From NCBI RefSeq assembly GCF_001039355.2, contig NW_019773992.1, positions 384,482 through 448,481 on the forward strand: DNA of 64,000 bases, given 5' to 3'. The stretch's first letter is position 1. Each line of letters begins with the position of its first letter. The notes under the pieces are model-generated. The model did no database searches. It was not told the DNA's origin and saw nothing but the letters and a program-made list of their open reading frames with translations. The stretch is from Lingula anatina. Lineage: Eukaryota; Brachiopoda; Lingulata; Lingulida; Lingulidae. The position numbers and the translations under genes were made by a program. Shown here one piece after another: positions 34,586 through 49,500 of this stretch.

Positions 34586-37500
34586 GACATCCTCCTTCGT
34601 TTTTTGGCCAAGCTTAATTCTATTATGTTGAAGACCAGAGTCATGCCAAAAAATGAAAATTATCTTAATTGTAAATAAGGCCTCCCGCTGACGCTCAACT
34701 ATTAGCTGTCTCCCCTTCACAACTTGGCAGACATGTTTTCTCAAGTACCTGTTTCCTGCACACATGTGACTGGGTTGAAATGAGGGGCAGGAGGAACAGG
34801 CGCTTCCAAGATCTGCTGTGATTAATTTGCACATTCCACTGTAGCTACCTTTTTCCTTTCCAAATGATTAAGCAAACTCTAAACTAAACAGATACAAAAG
34901 CCAACTGCCCTGATTGTAAGAATCAACAGAATGAAGCCTTAAATATTTTTTGTCCTATCTCCTATCTTATCTATTCCATTCATTCACCGCTATTTTTGAA
35001 TCAGTGACCTTATATATAACTTAAAGAAAAGGGGAACAGAACAAGTTTTTTATATATAAAAGTCAAAATCTGGACAGATCACAAAAGACAGAAAAGTCAG
35101 GTACAAAACACTGCCTTAAGTAGATGCCAATAAGGATGTAACAAATAAGCAGTAAAAAACTTCCCAGCTGGCAATTTTTTGTGCTCACAAAAATAACTTT
35201 GGACAAACATCAAAAGAAACCTACAGCAAAGTGTTCCTTATATTTCTGCCAAGATACTGCTAGACAAATAATATATACAAAATGCGTCTGAACATGACAA
35301 AAGTCATGCAGAGTGCTGAAATCTGTAAAAAAAAAAAAAATTAAAAAATCCTGTAGCTCTTACAAAAACGAAAATACGATGATCAAAACTTAACACATAT
35401 TCCCTGTTGGGATAAAAAAGTGTCAACTGGAATTCCCTTCCTTCCACACCTAAAACGAACCTGAAGGTGCTAATCATAACCACCTGCTTAATGTATTATG
35501 GAAAGAAAATTAAACTCTGCACATCAAACCACCTAGTCAACTATATCAATATGTCTCCCATTTCAGCCATCTTCTGTTTTGTCACACACTTCCAAAGAAT
35601 CCACCTTTCGGCTGACATTTTCAATAAAAGCAAATCCCCATTTTAAGATCAGCCATCGTTTTCTTAAAAACTCACCAGAGTATCCAGCAAGCGCGGCTGC
35701 CTGGATGACTGGCTTGGACTCTCCAGGACGTTCATGGACAGCATGAAGATGGCGGAAACCACCTCCGCTCATACTCAGCCGCAAGTCATTGCTTGACCAA
35801 CTGTCTGCAAGCTGATCTTGATTGGTCCAGCACTCTGGGACTGTCTGAAATGGTGGCTCACGATGGTCATAGTACTCGGGTGTGTAGGGTTCACGCTTGA
35901 AGACGCGCTCAAAGGGATGGGGTGGCTCGGCTTGGCGCTGGTCAAGGTACTTGGCTAAAATAAGTAAAAAAATAAACAAGTTGTATGAAAAATATATTCC
36001 TGCAAAACTCTGCAATTTTTCCAAATGATAAAACAGAAACTGAATGTTTATAAGAATTTAATTCTGACAGAGTTGGAATTTTTGAGAAAATGGTTCACAC
36101 TGCTGTCAAAATCTCCTCAATTATGTTTAATTCCACCAAAACTAAAAAATGCTTCCTACAAAGAATTTCTCCAATATATTCATCACTACTGTCTCTGATA
36201 AAATGTGATCAAGTTTGTGTAATAAAAAGCTGAATCAGAAAGTCGGAATCCCAGGGAGCACATTTCAATAAGCCAAAACAAGATATGGGTAAAAAAATAA
36301 TATTTCAACGTCCTTCTTACCATCAGTTAAAAAGTTTAAAAAAATATACTTCACAATGTTGTGAGATGTAAGTTACATTTACCTCACTCGAATCCATTGT
36401 CCTGTCATAAAAAAAATCCATAAGAAATACCAGAACAAGCTGTCTTCCTTCGACGTTAAGTATTATATATACATGTAATTCTACTCCATAACAACTGTTC
36501 TGATGATATTCCTAGTTTCTTGTGTGAACTTTACTAGGTGCCTCTTCCTTTATATAAAACTTAACCAGAACCATTAAACCGTTTTGGGGCCCAGTGGCCC
36601 AGAAACAAGAGTTTTCGAAAGAGAAAGATTTAAGAGAGAACAAGAAAGATATTGTACCGTACCTCTACAATCTAATGGTGGCCTGTACTTCTGCTCAGGA
36701 ATGTTGGGGTAGAACTCGTGCTCGTAGTAGTTGTTTGCATGTGCAGCAGCATGCGTTGGGTCGTGCAGGCGATGGTAGTCTGCGTCCTCTCCGTATCCTG
36801 GTGGTATGAGCTGTTCTCCACTCATCTGATTCAGTGTGTGCATGGATTCAGAGATGGGATAAGCTCCTGGGAAGAACATAATGATAAGCGGTTACGCGGG
36901 CGGACGTGATTCGTCACAACAACAACCGTGAACAAATGTTACCTCGATGATTATTATTGCCTCGTAATTTTCTACAGATGTTACCGCCACTTCAAATTGT
37001 ACGACTTCCCGGCACTATCTCTTTAGTTGTTGAGATTGTGACCCGCGGGAGGATGTATTGAGGATGCTCCTTATCTGCTTGCTAACAACGACTTCCACGG
37101 CTTCGTGCAGAGGTGCTAAGGGCTTACAGTTAATGCCCCAAATGCAAGGACTTGACAATTTGTTCCGTTTCTCCTAAATGCGATCCAAATTCACATCCTG
37201 TGCTCATATATATCACGATTAGCGCACCATATATGGTGAGAGGCCCGGCAGCGCTCAACCGAGCCCTCGATTAAAAACACATGCGCTTGCTGTTTAACTG
37301 ACTTGTTTATGCCTCGCGAATAGAGTACGAACCAAAGTGCCTGTGAGAAGCTTTTCCGTTCCACACTCAAAATCTCAGCTGAATACCCAGCAGTAAGGTG
37401 TACCACAAAACAACTAGTAGCTCTAACAAGATGCAGAATTTCACTGGGCATCTATCTTCATAACCCCTCGACTTATTGCCAACTACCAAACAAGACTAAA

Positions 37501-40500
37501 CTTCTCAAAAATTACTCCATACCAAAGATTCTGTCAAATTAGACTCATCTTCCACAGTTAAGTCATTGTTCTCCCCCTACCACCTCGACCATGGTGCCAT
37601 CCTGTGATAGCAGCAGATCATGACGGAGACTTCCTCCCGATGGCAGACATCTTGAAAGTGATGGATCACTAAAGGCAATGGTTAGGCAAGGTATTTGATT
37701 TGTTAATTGAAAATGTATGCTTTCTGACTCGGGAGGGGAGGGGGGGTGTGGGATTTACCAGATCTGAAGGAAATGGTCAATGATGTCTGAAATATCTGTT
37801 AATCTCTCTTTCCCTCATTTTTATTTATTTGCTGAAGATCAATAGGAAGAATTATTTTTCCAACTCTGAAAATTGTCAAATATACAATTAGTTATATAGT
37901 TATATTTTAAAATTCTAATTCAAACCTTAAATATGTGAATCTTATAATGACATTCAGAAAAGACATTGACCAGCATGTAGTTCATCTCACTAAAATAAAA
38001 CAAGTTCACATCTGTCCCACGCGCAAAAAAACCTGCTGATTGGCTCAGTAAGGGTTGATTATCCAATTGCAACAGGTCTTCCGTTTCCACAAACCAATCA
38101 TGGAGGTGGTTACTAACAGGTGAATTACACAGAGGAAACTAGCTCCACTTGAGCTGGAAGTCAGACACATGAACTTCAACCTATTTCAATGACCATAAAA
38201 CCTGTGTTTAATGAGCATCAAACCAGACTTATTGTATGTTTCCATCTCTTTACTGATTTTTTAAAGAACTTAAATAGACTTATGGAGAAAATAAGCAGTA
38301 AACTGCAGTCTTTTATTAAAGGTTTTGTCGGGGGGGGGGGGGGGGGGGAATATTGAACAATCACTGGTACAGTTCTATTCATGAAACCCTATACCATTCC
38401 TTATCACCATGCTAAGTGAGTTCATAACTTATAATATTTAACCTAGACAGCATAAATATTTTACACCCAAGAACTGTACAATTAAGTAGTTTTCCCAGTT
38501 TATTCTTCTTCTTATTATTATCATTATTTTGGTTTGAAAAAATATTTGGAAAAATTTTCCTTTTTTTCCTCAAGGAATTGGGCATTTGAAGAGCAATCAT
38601 GGTTTTCCCCAGAGGAAAATAACCAAGTTGCTTTAAAAATTTGTTAAGTTAACTGTTTATACAACAAAATTATCCCCTTCTTCTTCCTTTTTATTTCTAA
38701 TTCAACAAGTGCTGTGCTTTGTTGCTTCACTCACTTTAATTTCACTACATTCAGAATTTAAAACATGTTTCCAGTTATACAAAATAACTATAATTCCAAC
38801 TCATCCTATCTAATGCCTAAATGAAAAGAGCGCGATCTGAAAGCTACACTGGTAAAAAAAGAAAGGCATTTGCACTACACATAATAACATCCAAACTCAC
38901 CACAGGCTTCATAGTTCAAAACGAGTGCCATCAGATAAGGAGAAGGTTAGCAAGGTATTTGCCTTTCCACAGGAGTGTCAACCGTGCTCTGGTTGAGCTG
39001 AAGTACTGGTTAACCAAACAAGAGACCCCTTTTATAGCAGTTTTCAACATTTGAATTTTCCCTGAAAATTCCCTGCTAATCATGTATTTCAGTGCAAATT
39101 GAAGGTGAGAACGGGTTTAATTTTCCTTCTAATAGTTGTTAATTGAAAAGCAGATTTACATCATCATCTTCTGGTGAAAATCCTCACTTTTCCTTTCACA
39201 CCTCAATTTCAGCATACATCCCTCTTACCAGAAACTTTGGAAAAAGTGTCAAGTTCTTTTTCAGAGAATTTTTTTTTTTTTTTTGCACTAATGGTATTAA
39301 TTAGTAATAAATGCAAATAAAAACTGCAGGATGGGTAATTACCACAGCTATCATTCAGGTTATTGGAAAGTTGGCAAAAAAATTTTCCAAGAACTACTAT
39401 CAGAAATTTCCTCTTGCTATCTTTAGTCCTGGGTCAAAAAATTCTTACTTATGATTTTCAGGAACATTTACCAAATTTTACATGCATTTCTCTCATATCA
39501 TGGCATCACATTTTACGTCTAGAACAACGATTACTCTCTAACGAATACTAGCATAAATATGACCTGCATTCTAGGGGTTATTGCCATGTTCTGCAGGTGC
39601 ATCCCCCTGTGGCGCTATCACAGGAAAACGTTCATTACGCTAGAGCAGAAACAAGGCACTTTGCGATAGGTCATAACCTGCGTCTATAAATTACTCCTAA
39701 ACTGACACAGTTTTCTAGTATGATGGTCTGCAAAAAGGGAAAACGGGGCACTAGGATGCCAGACTGCAGACGAAAGTTCAGCCTCGCCAAAACAAAACTT
39801 CTTTTGATCTGCTTCAAAGATACCTTTTATCTCTTGACACTGTCAAGTTAAGAAGTGATGTGCTGATTTTTTTTTAGGTCCCAAAATCTTTTCATCGCTG
39901 TGTGAGTGCATGTGCACATGAAACTTTGTGTTTATGAATGTACATAATTTCTCTGCCTTATATAAAGTGCTATTTATAGATTGATTATTCAACTTTTTTG
40001 TCTGCCTGCCAGTCCTTTTTCTTGATCAGTATTGAAAAAGATACCTCAGTCCTTCATTCATTTTTAATGTTCTTATCTATTTCTTTTGAACTTGTTCTTT
40101 TCCATATTTTTTTTCATTCATGAAGTTAAGGCAAAATTCAAATAGTTTACAATACTGCCCAAAGTGGTCTTTCTTTGTGAACATTCAATACTATAATTAT
40201 TATAGACAATTTCGAACAGCATTAAGTGATCTAAATATTTAAACCAAGAAATCACTTTAATCAGGAAATTCACTCAAGACTCAGACATCCTTATGATGCA
40301 TTTTAATGACAAATGTTCTCTGTTGTCATCGATTTTTGTTTATCATACACACCTCCAAATCCTGAGCCAGAAGTGGGAGGGGGAGGGGGCGCTGTGGTCG
40401 CTGCTGGTGAAGGTTGTTGTTGTTGTTGTTGTTGCTGTATTGGTTGCTGTCCCTGTTGTTGTGGCTGTTGCTGTGCTGGCTCTCGTGCTGTTGAATAAAT

Positions 40501-43500
40501 TGAATTGTAAATAAACAACTTCTAGGTGATCACCAATAAAAAAAACTTCAATAGCAATTGCTTTCTGTGTAATTTGTGTACTTTAAAATCTAAGACAATT
40601 CTTAAAGAAAAAGTATTCTTTCAAAAAGAAAACCTATTTCAGTTTTGCAAAAAAAATATATATATATCAGATTTGGCACAAAAACATCTGTCAGAAAACT
40701 TTCAGTAGACTGTATAAAATAGATAGCTTAATTTATGCTTAACTCTCATTGTGTGTCTGTGTATTAGTCATTTTCAGTGTTGGCACACAACTCAGAAAAC
40801 ATGACTTTCTACTTAAAAGCAAAAGTATACATAGGGCTTATGCAACTTAGTGCTTAACTCAAGAAAACATGATATTTTTTTGTGGAATTCTAGAAAGATC
40901 CAACTAACAAAACAAATTTTCTAAAAAAAAAAAATTGCATAACTTTAGAACACAAAATCATAAATTTCAACTTCATCTTCTCAGAAAATTTTAAGTATGT
41001 TGTTAACTGCAAAGATTTTTTCACATTTACAATCTGATGCAAACAGTCGAGTTCTTAGAGTAACTATTTGGGAAATAACATTTAATACTTGAAGAACTTT
41101 AAAAAAAGAAAAAGTGCAGGCCAAACAATGAACCCAAATTCAAGTCATGCCAATCAAATTTAAGTAAAAATTGAGTCTCTCTCATAATAGAGATGGAAAC
41201 TGATGAATTATTGTCTCAACAGGTTAGAACACTCAACAGAAGTCTAAATAATCAAAACTGTTACACAGATTGCACTTAAACAAATAGTTATGAACTAAAT
41301 GTCAAAGAAAATTCTAAATTTCATCACTTTTATCCTCCCCCCATCCCCCCCCGTTTTTTTTTTTTTTGCTAAAAAATGTCTGAAGCACACTGAATGCCAA
41401 TAAGTTCAAAGATGACAATTTATCGATACCAATTTTAAATAAGCAGGCTTTCCCTCGGTAAGATTGGTTGAGAAAGTGCTAAAACATGAATAACTGTAAA
41501 TGACTGTGCTAATTATGGAATAACTGTTAACGAAAGCGCTAATCACAAAATTACTGTTAACGGAATTCAACTCATTAACACATGTACAGAGCTGGTTTAA
41601 GGCTTTTTGCTGCCAGCACCTGCCAGTTTAAAAGTTACCTAAGTTCATGAACCCATCCTCAAATACGGACTGACTGAAGTTCTCAGGTACATTGCCCAGT
41701 GCTGCCCTCTGTTGTTCAACTTCTAAAACATGAAAATATGGGAGAAATTTAGTTCTTTTTACAAAAAGAATGGGCTGTAGGATTCAGTCCCTCTGTTGAA
41801 TGCAAATGTGATGACAATTCATAGCATGACCAGTATTTACATCTCAAAAACTTCACAACTCATTTAAATTTGTGTTAAATTTGTGTTAAATTTCATATCT
41901 ATTCCATGTATTACTGACATGTTTTTATTTAATTCCTACATTATCTTAAACACTTCCAAGCTTTGACAATATAAATTTTCTATATAAATAAAAGATAATT
42001 GAAAAAAAAAATGTTTGTTCGTTGAATTGTCATTACTTTATATTCATATATTTAAATAATTTTTAGGACAATTTTTCTTTTTTTTTCTTCTAACCTATAC
42101 CTTTCTGCATGATCTCCAGATGTTCCCAAAGAATTTCTCCCACAAATGGAGGACACAGAGCCAAGAAATCATCCTTTGGCAGGTCGCAAAGTGTGGAGCC
42201 CACCATATTGGCAAAGTTCTGTACTTGCACGCCCTCTAGGTTGAACTCTCGGATTGCCCACTGGAGCCACTGGTAGATGTTGATCTCCGACCACTGCTGG
42301 GGGTCTGAATGAAGGAAGGAAGGAAGGAATGAATCAACTCAACTTGATCAAATAAAGCTCCAGGGCCTAAATATTACATGGATGAAATAAAACAAGGTTT
42401 TAAAAGGCAGAAACGATGCCCCAAAATCAATTCCCACAAATCCATCAATGTAAAATTTTTGTGCTTACTTAGTATCAGTGGGAGATCAATATACCCTTTC
42501 ATTTTTTGAATAGATGTAGGGGACAATATCATTCCACAAATTTTTAATTATTTCATTAGACCACAACAGTTATATCATCAATATTATTATTGATTTAAAC
42601 AGCCAGCAGAGTCACACATGCCAACTCACTCATGTATGTCAACATGCATCCCAACTTTGTTGCTTTGACTGCCCCCTATTGTTCAGACTAATCACTAAGC
42701 TAATTTTTCACCACATGGATGGTAACCTGATGTAACTGCCCCCTTTTGGCAGTACTAACAACTAGTAGCTCTTGAGCCACCTTTTGACATCTTAATCCCT
42801 GTCAATCAGTGTCAAGATGGTCATATATTAATTGGATTAAAAGAAACAAAAAGTTGAACCCTTGGACAGGAAGTCACAATTCTCTGGTTAATTTAACACT
42901 GCAGGCGGTACATAAACTTTATGCTGTTGCAAGTAGAGATATGAATTTGGAGAATTTTTCTAAAAAAGTTTTATAAGACTTCTGCCAGAAGTTACATTTC
43001 ACTGGACACCTTTAAAATAAGTGTTATGGTGTTCATTTAACATAATGGTAACCAAGAGCCAGGGCCTAATACTTCTCATGAAACCCTTAAACGTGCAGCG
43101 TTAATTTCAAAACTTAAGAAGAAATTTATCATGTTATCACTATACGGGTAGATGAAAAGTGAAGTAATTAGAAAACAGTCCCAACCATCAGTAAACATTG
43201 CTGTTCATAATTTTCAGAGGTGTGAGCAAACAAAGAGATGCCAAGCAGAAGTGAGCAAGTACTCTTTTTCATTTCTGAGCAGACATGAAAAGGAATATAA
43301 CTTGATGAAAAATTATTTTTTAAAGGAAAAACATTCAATGTTGCAATGTTAAGATCTAACATATTGCACTCCTTTCATGAAGTTATTAAAAAAGTCTGGA
43401 AGTATTTCAATAAATAGAAGAGCCCTTTGAAAAGCAACAAGAGACTTATACCACAAAAACACTATCTAACTGTGGGTCAAACTTAATTGTATAGAAACAA

Positions 43501-46500
43501 ACAAGCAAAAAATCAAATGTCAAAAAATATAATACTTCACCAGCTTACCAACTATTTGGTATAGGCCTTACCCTAGGTGCTACTAAATTCTCCAAAAATT
43601 TTTTCATATATATTTTACAGAATTCTTGCTGGAAAAGCCTTTGATTTTATTGACCAAGGAGAAGTCTTGTCAAAGCCAGACCTGGACTGTAGACAGAACA
43701 ACTGCGAGATTAGATTAACAATCTTTTTGCAGCCCAATTTCTATCCCTAGATATGGCAGCTTCAAACAGATCTCTCCACTGAAATTTAATAGCGGCTTTT
43801 ACAAATTCAATTGAGAAAACCCAACACAAAACTGCTTCAAATAAATCAGCTGAGCAACCTTGCTATGTGTGACTTGAATCAAAAGTACTATTATTTTCTT
43901 TCGTGATAGATTTCTGAGAAGCAAAAAATTGTCATTAAAAAATTGCATATAACTACACTTAACAAAATTTTAGAAGTAAACTCACTGCCAATAACTGCAC
44001 ACAATCAATTAACCCCCCCTTAATGCTGGACGATATCCACTCTGTGCTCTTTGTGCAAACCATGAAACTGGCATTGATGTGGTCATAGAAAGGAGGCACA
44101 CGCAGAATGAATGCTCAAAGATCGGCCAGCTGTCGGTATGTAAATCATTAATTTTTTTTCACTCTCAAAAGGGGCTAATCAAAAATGGCCAACCCACTTG
44201 AACGCTTATTGTATTTTCAATGTGGGGAATCTATTCAGTGTCTAATCGGGAATTAAGCAGTAAGTTTTTGATAGGGTCGCCATATTTGATCTGCAAATCT
44301 GCAAGTCCGCTGTTCTGAATTTGCTTTTAGAACACACTTATTACACACAAGCACATTCCCTGAACACTGGTAGATGGTATGTTTAGAGCTCATCAAGCCA
44401 TGGTCAGTTTCACTGCCCATGAGTCAAAGATGACACACTTCACTGAACCACAGCCCATACATCCCTGGTCATTACCATTGGTCACTGACACCACAGCCCC
44501 TTTTTGTGGTCAGACTGGTCAAAACAACGTGGACAATCGGACATAAAAACAAACTTCCCTCTCTTTGCCCCAATTCTTCCCCCGTGTATATTAATGGGTA
44601 ATCTGCAGAGTTCCTCCCTAAAAAGAAAACTTTGAACACTTGTTGACTCCAAATGAAATAAAATCGGGTCATTTTTAAGTCAGTATGTTACCTTATTGAA
44701 AGGTTGGGGGCATTCTAAGGCTGTATTCCCACAGCTTTTAGATCGATCTATCTCCGCGGGGAGTCTTACTAGATAAGTGTCAGATAATCTGGCTTAAATA
44801 TCCGTCCCGCCTACTACAAGCTGTAAGGGGGTAATTAACTTTCGTGCCCGCTCGGCTGACAGCTATTTAGCGTGAGCCCCCAGGAAGTTAGGTCAATCTA
44901 AAGTAGATCGATCTTATCTCTGGAAATGGGGTCTAAGTCTCTGTGTGTCACTGTTCTATGTGACATAGGGACCACTTCTGATGTTGTTTCAATGACATCT
45001 GAAAGCTGGGCTGATGGGACATCTTGTCATGGTTGTTTTGACTCTATTCATTGAAAAACTGAAACCTGAGGCCTTAGATGTTTTACATATAATTCTACAT
45101 CTCCAACAATCTCTTCATCTTATTTGGACATGATACTCAATTGAAAGGAATCTCGCCAATAACACACTAACCACACATATACCGCAGACAGCAGTATTAA
45201 AACAAACAGTTTGAGATAAGATCTCACAGAAAACAATCCTGGACTTTTTACTGTTCTAAACTACTGTTTAACAGTGGCAGTGATTGACATTTAATCTTGG
45301 ACAATGGTGATTGGTCATCTCGCCATTTACGTCAAACAGAAGACAAGGAGGGTCCCACCTAACTGGACATCTTAGACAAATATTTAAACTTATGACAAAT
45401 TTCCTTCTTCCATATTTTATGTGTGAGATCATATACATACATTAAAAAGTAAGTCACAAGAGCATGTGATTTGCAAAAAAAACAAAACCATGATTTTCTA
45501 AAACGAGTTGACACTGGTTTTAAGTTAAATAAAGATGACTTTTTGCCAACACAGGTATAAGTGTATGATTCAGAGAGCTTTAAAAAGAACTTGACTTGTC
45601 CTCATGAGATCACAGGTCATGCCCTATTTATTGTTATAACAACAATGAGATTTTTTAATCTAATAAAATCGCCCTTTTTTCTTTCACCATCTTTAATGGA
45701 CAAATATCAAGATTCATGTTTAAAAAAACTATGAATGCTTAATGAATGAACCATTTACTGTGTGCAACTACCCACACACACACGTAGTATTCTTGTCTGT
45801 ATCAATGATATTTGCCCTCTTTTCACCTATTTTTTCTTTCTTTCTCTCTCAAACATACAAACAAACACCCAATCACACACATGAACAGTGTTCACATCTG
45901 ATATTGCTCTCTCTCTCTCTCTCGTGTGGAAATATGGGCACACACACAGCCACGCCCCCTACCTTTGGTGATCCTCAGCCTCTGCTGCTCCCTCTCAAAG
46001 GTCTTAAAGCTCTCCAGCAGCGCTTGGGACATCTTCTGGTTAGTCCCTGGGGTCAGAGGAGGAACCTGGGGGGTTGGCATATCTGGAAATAAATAGAATT
46101 CATCATTATATAGCATATTTATATATATACTACTATACCCACAGGAAGGGAAAAATTACCTGTAACTGCTTTTTTTTTTCAAAAATAGAGGTAAACATCT
46201 AAATAACAAATGCATATCTGAAAAATGACAAATGGATAGGTAAAAAATTGAGCAAATGCCAGAAGTTCCATGGTGAGAACAATCACTTAATTAACATGCT
46301 AAGGGGTAAAACCTCAAACAGCTGATACAAATTTTCATTGTACTTGTACAAAAACTAGAAAAAAAAACATTTATTTGCAAACTTAAAACACAAACTTTTT
46401 GGCCTGCTTTTCTATACACACTGTTCTCCCTTAAGCTTTTCTTTGACAATCAGACTAAAGGAAAAAATCAAACCAGAGAGCACCAGGTGCCTCTGAAAGC

Positions 46501-49500
46501 TGTCCAAGAAAACCCCTTTCCTACATCAACCAAACATGAGTGAAAGTCCTGAAAAAAAACTCACAATTTCCCACTGCATTAATGATTTACACTAAATGGA
46601 AACAATAACAGGCAAAATAAAGATTGAAAATCCTGAAATCAGGCATTATCCTGAAAACTAACCCATGCACAAACTACAAGTACTGCTACCTCAATCAAGT
46701 CTACTTGCATACACAGATGTTAGCTCGGTCCTGTCTCGACAAAATTCTGATGTTCTGCTTGGATATGATCTGGTTTATAGTTCGTTATCATGTGATAATA
46801 AATTAACACATCAAGTTTTCCTTTTCAACTTAAGGCACTAATTTTCATAGCAGGTGCTAGAGTCCTAAGACCTAAAATTTTGCGTGGGCAAACAGACACC
46901 TAGCTGAGTGCAAATTCACTATGTCTGCATAAACTTGGATCTTTTTCTCTCTAATTTTTGTAGTTCATACTAAAGAAATACTTGATATTATGCTAACATT
47001 ACCTTTGTTCATTTCTAATCCTGTCACATACACAAAGGTCAACCAGCTATGGTCACTTACTTGCATGAGACGTTTCTGCCAAACCAATTTATTCTTAGTT
47101 GTATACCTGATTTCCTTACCCGATTTCTTCTCTTAGTTTGCATAACTGTACGTTGAATATACTTGCCAACTTGTCTTTTTGCAAAATATCAAGTTTTCGG
47201 GTACCATGCCATTGTGACATACCGAGCCAATTGTAAACTTTATATCAAATGAAAATGTATTTTAAAATATGTTGGTTTTATTACTTGCTTATTCTCACCT
47301 TTGCCTTTACTTCTCCCAAGTTGTTCTGTTCTGCCTAATGTTACTCTCTACTGGTTTGGCACCAAATTTTAAACGGTGTCCTATCTTTAAGATATGAACG
47401 GTTTGGCAACTTTTTTGGCATATACTTAAAAACACAATTTAAACAAAATCCTCTTCAAATCATCACGTGTTTTGCAAATCCTTGGTGTCATGTAGAAAAT
47501 GTCTATGGAAATCCTCTCAGTTTCAAGCAAAAAAAAACAAAAAAAACTACAATCAAGCCATCCCAGTCTTCAAGTGTATTCAGTCTTCATAGGAGCAGTT
47601 TCCTTTCTACCTATCCATCAAGTTAAGGTGTAACTGACCACTACTTCCTACCCCCTACTTTGTCCACTACTGTCTCTGGACAATTAACACATTAACTTCC
47701 TTAACTGACCAATGATAAGAGAGCTTGCAGTAAAGGAGGGCTAACAGTGTCCACTGAGCTACACCAACTCATTCATCTTCCTTATTTACAACTGTTAAAG
47801 CTCTCCTTTTATTCCCCCCACTATAGGCCACCACTTCCCCCCTCGGGCCTTATCAGTTGTTAGGACATCAAAGTGACCCTCTTGGTCCACCCTGCTGGGT
47901 TTAATACACCCAAGATGGCCAGGTATGACCCAGTCCCTGTTTCGGGCAATTAACCTGGTGTTGTGATTGAGGCTGGTCTTAATTAGTGGAGATCTGTTAT
48001 GTCATGGTCCAGCTTGGCTGAAAAATTACAAAGGACATCAGCAAGTCCGGAGCACTGATATGATCTGATAAGGGCCCCTGGCAGACTTGGTGTTGACCAG
48101 TTTACATTCATCAAGATTCTACCTTTGGGTCTTTGCCGAATTGGCTTGGGATATCTTTTGTATTGATTAAGCTTGTTTGGGTGTCAAGTTTGGGTCTTGG
48201 CTTTCTGGTTCCTTTATGTTAGTGCTGTGTTTGAGATTCGGCAATGTTTTGACACCTAGGAGTGCTAGACTTGTAAAACATCAAAGGATGGGCTGTTCAT
48301 TTGAATGCAAATTAAATTTTAAACTAAAGTTCCAAGCAAGGCCCCTTTTAAACATCAAACTTTGAAGTAATCCAGTTACATAAGTTGATCCTTAATAAAA
48401 TGATACAAAAAATGATTACATGCAGTGGCCAAAAAATGAACATTTGACAAGTTGAAATCACCTGAAATCATGAAAAAAAAAACTTGTTCCTATACCTAAT
48501 GAAAAGATGCTTAGCAAATGAGTTAAACTTCTCTACTAACATGACCCAAGATAGTATGTCATGTTCTCACTGCTGTGCAGCAGCAGTATATTATGAGATT
48601 CCTGAATTGTAATTCATACCATTTTTACTCAAACTGACGTCACTTCTTACACTTAATCATAACATATTTCAAAACAAACTTTTATAACAATGTTGTACTT
48701 ATCATGACAGACACCTTATTTTCATCAAAACTGCTCGTTGGCATAGGTTTTTATTATCTCTTTTAATAACTTTTCTTCATTAAAGCTCACATTGATAGTC
48801 ATTTTTGCAAGGCCCGTCATAGTCACCTTAACAGTTTCCTTTATTTTTTTTTCATTTTCTTAAACCAAAACCATTCTTAGCTTTGAAAATTATTTTCTCT
48901 ACTTTGAGTTGTAGAAGAATGGTAACGACTCGATCTTTTCAATGGGGGGGGGGGGAATTGTGAATTTTACAGATACTTTATCTATAAGTAATAATTTCTT
49001 TAAATTACAACATTCCTATCGAGTAGTAGCAACAAAATTAAAAAGCAGGCCACTCTATAGTTCTATTCGATGCAGTAAAAGGACCACAGATGCCATACAG
49101 AAATACAATTTTGGGATCATGAAATAAGATATCTGAAAGTTTGGTAATTTTTGCCCATTGAAATGATCCAGTCATAGCCATGTTTTCACCTTACTTTTGT
49201 TAGGTGTGCTTGCACCTTGTCATTAAAAAAATTATACGCTGAATCATACATTTCATATTGAACAAAGATATCTTTAGGTACTTTTATCATTGTTTAATGG
49301 ATAAGAATATTCGAGTTTTTGTAAACACTTTTTATTATGTAACAGCCAATGAAAATTTCTGTATATTCCGTATGTAATGTGTGTATATACTCCATGTAAC
49401 TTGGAGAGGTTAATTCAGAACCCGTTTTATTGTATTTATTTAAAACAATTGATCTATAGCTTACATTTTTAAAAAGGCTTATATATAATCATGTTTTCAT

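Noticed and set aside
32413-34834. Frames with long Ser-Leu runs (156, 67 and 126 codons)
   Set aside because: They are translations of the (AG)n microsatellite and a C-run; there is no domain-like content.
37191-37451. 86-codon - strand frame as a gene
   Set aside because: It overlaps the CpG-rich candidate promoter and has no splice or start context; chance openness in GC-richer DNA is likelier.
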